This document shows, one piece after another, positions 43,366 through 46,842 of a stretch of 46,842 nucleotides of DNA (position 1 is its first letter; every line of letters starts with the position of its first letter). The stretch is from Akkermansia muciniphila. Lineage in GTDB: Bacteria > Verrucomicrobiota > Verrucomicrobiia > Verrucomicrobiales > Akkermansiaceae. Position numbers and translations under genes: made by a program. A model generated the notes under the pieces. That model ran no database searches and was not told where the DNA came from. It saw only the letters and a list, made by a program, of their open reading frames with translations. The stretch spans positions 1-46,842 of the forward strand of contig CAMDAD010000025.1 of assembly GCA_945888515.1 (NCBI GenBank), read 5' to 3'.

Positions 43366-44151
43366 CTTTTTCGTTTCACCGCCCACATCCAGCAACACCT
43401 GCCGCCCGACGAAGGCGAATCCCGCGCCCAGCTCCAGCAAAAAGTCCGTTACGTGCTTCACCAACGCGTTCTCGATCTCCCATTCCTGCGCCTCTTCACC
43501 GAGGCCGAGGAAATCGAAACGATACGGGTCTTTCAGCGATTCCCGCGCCAAATCGGACTGTGGTTTGGGCAGGGTCAGGGCGAAATTCGTCACCGCCCCG
43601 CCGCTGCGTTCGATCAGGCGCGACTCGATCTGCATCACAAGGATGTTGCGCGACCAGTTGTGTTCAATAGCTTTCTGGGCATACCAGAGGCGGTCTTCTC
43701 GGGTTTTGAGTTTGTCGAGAAGCACGCAGTGATGGCGCCATGGCAATTTGTCCAGCAACTGGTGGACAATTGCTCCCGATCCCAATTGTCCACCAAATTG
43801 GTGGACAATTGCCCCTTCCAAATGTCCAAGCGCCCCTTGGACAATTTCATCGTCGGGCCAAGCAGCGGCAAAAGCCCTCATGTAGAGCAGATTCGTGCGG
43901 GAAAATCCCTTCATCTCAGGAAAAGTCGCCCGTAGGTCATCGGACAACCGCGTGATGACCTTAGCACCCCAGCCTTGCTCAGCCTGGCGAGCGAGGATGT
44001 CCCGCCCGATCTGCCAGTAGAGCACGATCAATTCTTGATTCACCGCCAGCGTGGCACGCTGCTGGGCGTTGTGAATGCGGTGCTTCAGCTCTGTGAGCCA
44101 AACGGAATAACCTTCGGGCGGTTCAGTGAGATGGATGGAGTTCTCGTTCAT
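43339..44151 (-). CDS. DUF1016 (YhcG-type) protein, C-terminally truncated
   Basis: A 270-residue homologue of the DUF1016 protein at the left end. The N-terminal domain is intact (WQIGRDILARQAEQGWG, FSRTNLLYMRAF). A palindrome-encoded linker follows (about 88-123), then LPWRHHCVLLDKLK, NWSRNILVMQIES and LELGAGFAFVGRQV. The frame then ends in VGGETKKLTFLKMAS, so the catalytic strands with the (D/E)xK pair are absent. It is therefore probably inactive as a nuclease. The truncation point coincides with the vapBC promoter. It lies 12 bp after fic, whose stop is at 44164. Confidence 0.85.
   Translation of the reverse strand: MNENSIHLTEPPEGYSVWLTELKHRIHNAQQRATLAVNQELIVLYWQIGRDILARQAEQGWGAKVITRLSDDLRATFPEMKGFSRTNLLYMRAFAAAWPDDEIVQGALGHLEGAIVHQFGGQLGSGAIVHQLLDKLPWRHHCVLLDKLKTREDRLWYAQKAIEHNWSRNILVMQIESRLIERSGGAVTNFALTLPKPQSDLARESLKDPYRFDFLGLGEEAQEWEIENALVKHVTDFLLELGAGFAFVGRQVLLDVGGETKKLTFLKMAS
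43748..43843. repeat. Three palindromes inside the second DUF1016 linker
   Basis: The inverted repeats are TTGTCCA/TGGACAA at 43748-43769, a 14-bp perfect pair CAATTGTCCACCAA with a one-base centre at 43783-43811, and TGTCCAA/TTGGACA at 43823-43843. On the coding strand they encode IVHQLLDKL, IVHQFGGQL and IVQGALGHL, nine-residue units 12-13 residues apart. The core (TTGTCCA) differs from that of the left DUF1016 gene, but the location in the protein is the same. Confidence 0.9.
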
Positions 44152-44163
44152 TTCATTGGGGAA

Positions 44164-45336
44164 TCAACACTGGGAACGCTTCGGCAAAAAGGCTTGGATG
44201 ATTTCGCGCCGCGCTCTCGCTCTGCCATGCGTTCGCGCAATGAGACCTGTTTGCTCAATCGCATTCAAGTCGCGACCCAGTAAGCGAGGATTGTCCGGTT
44301 TGTAGGCTTGCGCCATGGGCACGGAGAGCGTGGGGATTTTCGATACCTCCACCCAGCCCGGCTGATCTCCGAGTGCCAGCACGAGGTCGCGTTGACGTTT
44401 GTGACTAGCGGAACCCTTCATTTTCCTGAACTCTTCATGCACGTAGTTTTCCCAAGCGACCTTTTGCTGCTGTTCACGCACCATGGTGATTTGAGCGCGG
44501 AGTCCATCCAGCAAGCCTTGGCAAGCGTAGGCCACGAAGGGAAGCACTTCTCCCCCTGACTTGCTAGCACGGTCCAATTGCCGGTAGTATTCCGTTCGCG
44601 TTTTGTTGTAGTGATCGCTGAGCAAATGTGCGGCGGGGACGGGCACCCCGGCATCCATGAGCAGGTAAAATTCCAGCAAGCGTGCCGTGCGGCCATTGCC
44701 ATCACCAAAGGGGTGAATCCATGCCAGATAAAGATGCGCTAGCACTGCTTTCAGAATCGCCAGTGGCATTTGCCCATCCGCCCCCAGTCCCGTAAATTCA
44801 TCATTCAGCCATTGGCAAAGACGCTCCATGAGATAGGGACAATCTTCCGCCGGGGCACCTCGATACACCGTCCCCACGATCACCGAATGGGTGCGATATA
44901 CACCCAGCACCACACCTTCCTCCACCTCCAGATCACGCAACACTTCGCGATTAAAGTGCTGAATCAGTTCCGGAGTCAGCTTGGGATTTTCGCCAGGACC
45001 GACTAGTTCTGACACGATGCGATTGCACTCGCGCAAAATATTTTCAACCTCCTGAGCGAGATAGGCCTGACTGGGCGGGAGTTTCAGCGTGCCCTTGACG
45101 AATTCGAGCACTTGGCTCTCCGTCAGGGTATTCCCCTCAATCGCCGTGGTAGCGCCGACTCCTTTCGCCAAATAAATTTCATGCAAAGACTTTGCTATCT
45201 CTGGTTGCAGCGGTGCCCCCGCCAAATGCTCAAACTTGGAACTTGCCTCACCGAGCTGGAGCCACAGCGAGGGCAAAGCTTGACGCAAATCAAGCTGAAA
45301 TTTGATCCATGGATGTGTCTTTTGATATGTCCTCAT
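44164..45336 (-). CDS. Fic-family protein (class II inhibitory motif)
   Basis: A 390-residue Fic protein; the family transfers AMP or another nucleotide part to a target Ser, Thr or Tyr. The catalytic motif is HPFGDGNGRTAR (about 200), and an inhibitory helix motif TAIEGN near residue 62 precedes it, so this is the self-restrained class II type. A winged-helix-like C-terminal region (QTGLIARTHGRARARREII) follows. It is the second gene of the row, 135 bp after the methyltransferase fragment, and starts with ATG at 45336. The gap holds TTGCAT and TAATGT, possible promoter boxes. The modified target is not known. Confidence 0.93.
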   Translation of the reverse strand: MRTYQKTHPWIKFQLDLRQALPSLWLQLGEASSKFEHLAGAPLQPEIAKSLHEIYLAKGVGATTAIEGNTLTESQVLEFVKGTLKLPPSQAYLAQEVENILRECNRIVSELVGPGENPKLTPELIQHFNREVLRDLEVEEGVVLGVYRTHSVIVGTVYRGAPAEDCPYLMERLCQWLNDEFTGLGADGQMPLAILKAVLAHLYLAWIHPFGDGNGRTARLLEFYLLMDAGVPVPAAHLLSDHYNKTRTEYYRQLDRASKSGGEVLPFVAYACQGLLDGLRAQITMVREQQQKVAWENYVHEEFRKMKGSASHKRQRDLVLALGDQPGWVEVSKIPTLSVPMAQAYKPDNPRLLGRDLNAIEQTGLIARTHGRARARREIIQAFLPKRSQC

Positions 45337-45471
45337 AAATGTCCTAATTTTGGCAGCGAGAAAACATTACAATTACAATGAAATTATGCAAATCTTTCTT
45401 CATAATGGATTTTTTTTGTCTTCTATTTTTTGATGCTTCAGAACGCACTTTTGCGTCCCTATGTTGAGATT

Positions 45472-46692
45472 TTAGTCGTTTGCTGTCGTTTTGCGCTTTG
45501 CCGCCTTTTTCGCGGGGGCGTGGGTGGTCATTTTGGTGTAGAGTTCGAAGAGTTTTTCGAGGCGCTCGGTGTCGTTCTTGAAGCGGCGGCCGAGGTAGAT
45601 GCGCTCCAGGGTCTCGTCGTTGCGCTCGTGCGCGGCGCGGAGGTCGGCGGGCATGGCGTCCGGGTCGTAGAGGTCGGCGATGGTCGCGGGGAAATGCGCC
45701 TCGCGGGCCAGCAGGATGTCTTCCGCGCAACGCGTCAGGTCGGCTTTGTTCTGCTCGGTCAACGAAGGGACGGGGAAGGTGTTCCAGCCGAGGGTGTTGG
45801 AGTAGGAGAAACGCATTTCGAGCCGCACGCAGACGGTGCCGATCCAGACCCAGTGGAGGCGCGAGGCGATGAGCGCCATGTTCCAGAGCGGGGCGTCGTA
45901 GAGGGCGAATGCTTTATTATGAACGATTGCTTGGGTTTCTATAATGCCTACTGGCAGATATTCACGGTTCTCGGAACTAACAATTGGAATTACCGTGAGA
46001 AGATTCCTTGCCGTGTATTGGTCACGAAAACGATATGGAGTAGCTACAAGTTTATTAGCTTGTTTATCTTTATCTTTTTCCGCACGAGCCTTCTTAACTG
46101 TATCGATCCTGCGCGCAATCGATTCTATATTCTCAGCTTCTTGAAGCATAGCATCGTTGATCCAAATACAGTATCGAGGATTACCTGATATAAATTCTTG
46201 GGAACCATATAGTGGTCGAATAAACTGTTCCACCCTCGGATCATCTCTTAAAAGAGATTTGGCTTCATCCCTTCTGAGCATTAACGCATTAGCATAGTAG
46301 GGGTGGTTACCAAACTGCATCTGTCCAAGACCTTCAACTGCTCTAGTTTGCGGAGACACAAAGACGTTATCAGACGGGACCAGATAAGCGTTAATGTTAT
46401 TTGCTTCTCGAATCGTTGTTTTGTCGTTAGAATCAACAGAAAAAAGCTTACGTATGCCGTTTTGAATCTTCGTAAGGCCAATTATAGAAACCGTAACTCC
46501 TGCATTGTGGCTCGCTAAATTTGACCATTTAAAGGACTGGTAGGCAAACCGTATCGCCGTACCCGAAGACATAATTGTCGGCCAGAGAGCTGAAACTTGA
46601 ATGCCCTGACATATGGAGTTTGTTGTAACGAATGCAACCTCAGCTAGTGTTTGTGACATGTAATCTGAGCCTTTCATAAACCAGCCAGACAC
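45472..46692 (-). CDS. MmeI-like DNA methyltransferase/endonuclease, C-terminal part only
   Basis: A 406-residue frame corresponding to the C-terminal part of MmeI-like proteins (normally about 900 residues): the end of the methyltransferase core (VAFVTTNSICQG), the target-recognition domain, and the C-terminal helical segment (DLYDPDAMPADLR, ending in a basic tail). The frame is read from a GTG at 46692. A TAG lies 3 codons upstream, and the upstream frame does not resemble the family, so the catalytic NPPY motif and the N-terminal nuclease are absent. It may be a pseudogene, or the piece to the right may have been replaced by mobile DNA. Confidence 0.8.
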   Translation of the reverse strand: MSGWFMKGSDYMSQTLAEVAFVTTNSICQGIQVSALWPTIMSSGTAIRFAYQSFKWSNLASHNAGVTVSIIGLTKIQNGIRKLFSVDSNDKTTIREANNINAYLVPSDNVFVSPQTRAVEGLGQMQFGNHPYYANALMLRRDEAKSLLRDDPRVEQFIRPLYGSQEFISGNPRYCIWINDAMLQEAENIESIARRIDTVKKARAEKDKDKQANKLVATPYRFRDQYTARNLLTVIPIVSSENREYLPVGIIETQAIVHNKAFALYDAPLWNMALIASRLHWVWIGTVCVRLEMRFSYSNTLGWNTFPVPSLTEQNKADLTRCAEDILLAREAHFPATIADLYDPDAMPADLRAAHERNDETLERIYLGRRFKNDTERLEKLFELYTKMTTHAPAKKAAKRKTTAND

Positions 46693-46842
46693 ATAATCCT
46701 AAAGAGGAAAATGGAAATCTCGCCAAGACGCTGGAAGTGTAATAACGTAAGGGCATGGAGCCGCTTGAGTCTTCGAATTCTACTCACCCAAAAGGTGAGT
46801 CAAAAAACACCTCAAAAACGCCACTGGGAAGCTGGCCACTCG
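46693..46842. other. Non-homologous right edge, possible mobile-element end
   Basis: This DNA replaces the expected MmeI upstream coding sequence. It contains the palindrome ACTCACC/GGTGAGT with a 5-nt loop (46782-46800) and, on the minus strand, a GTGGCCAG-type string followed by CAGTGGCG, which recalls the repeated ends of IS21-family elements. That likeness is from memory and weak. Confidence 0.35.

Noticed and set aside
43748-43843. Possible CRISPR-like array in the DUF1016 gene
   Set aside because: The repeats are palindromes inside a maintained reading frame, with no constant spacer length and no cas gene near; the same holds for 1335-1465.

Overview
The window looks like chromosomal DNA of a Gram-negative bacterium, most likely a member of the Verrucomicrobiota. 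This placement is inferred from the gene set: LpxA shows a lipid A outer membrane, and HemQ-type coproheme decarboxylase, a CbiX plus DR2241 pair, DUF721/DciA and a TGS-less ThrRS fit that group. No rRNA is present to confirm it. Base composition is moderately GC-rich, and many genes lack a clear Shine-Dalgarno sequence.

Layout. (1) 1-3214, minus strand: a type I restriction-modification locus, hsdM then a DUF1016 (YhcG-type PDDEXK) gene then hsdS, which runs off the left edge. (2) 3215-3859: gene-free DNA with degenerate intergenic repeats. (3) 3860-29892: ordinary housekeeping chromosome. It holds a cysteine desulfurase, an ABC exporter set, thrS, lpxA, a LON-domain protein, a CNNM/CBS protein, rpsN, a TatD hydrolase, truB-nrnA, tyrA, a lipoyl ligase, cbiX-DR2241-nadD, folB, DciA-like, ferredoxin, hemQ, an AsmA-like protein, truA and mscL. 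(4) 30280-31089: a small two-gene cassette whose Rossmann/TIR-like gene carries a one-base frameshift. (5) 31323-39164: a tRNA-Ile(CAU) gene invaded by a 7.8 kb integrative element bounded by perfect 40-bp repeats. (6) 39364-46692, minus strand: an operon-like run of GIY-YIG nuclease, SF2 helicase, VapC, VapB, truncated DUF1016, Fic and a truncated MmeI-like methyltransferase.

The element in (5) encodes a tyrosine integrase, an excisionase-like HTH protein, an SF3-type helicase, a zinc-finger primase and a Nu1-like terminase small subunit. It has no capsid, portal, large terminase or tail gene. That gene set is the signature of a phage satellite (PICI-like). Here it sits at the 5' half of tRNA-Ile(CAU), so the element now supplies the tRNA's upstream region.

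The two restriction loci share an unusual feature. Both DUF1016 genes carry three or four palindromes in the linker between their N-terminal and nuclease domains, encoding reiterated peptide units. The palindrome sequence differs between the loci. In the left locus the DUF1016 gene lies between two imperfect copies of the hsdM 3' end, which looks like an insertion scar. In the right locus the DUF1016 gene has lost its catalytic core where a vapBC module with its own promoter and operator begins. These loci look like places where defence and toxin cassettes are exchanged at overlapping stop-start junctions.
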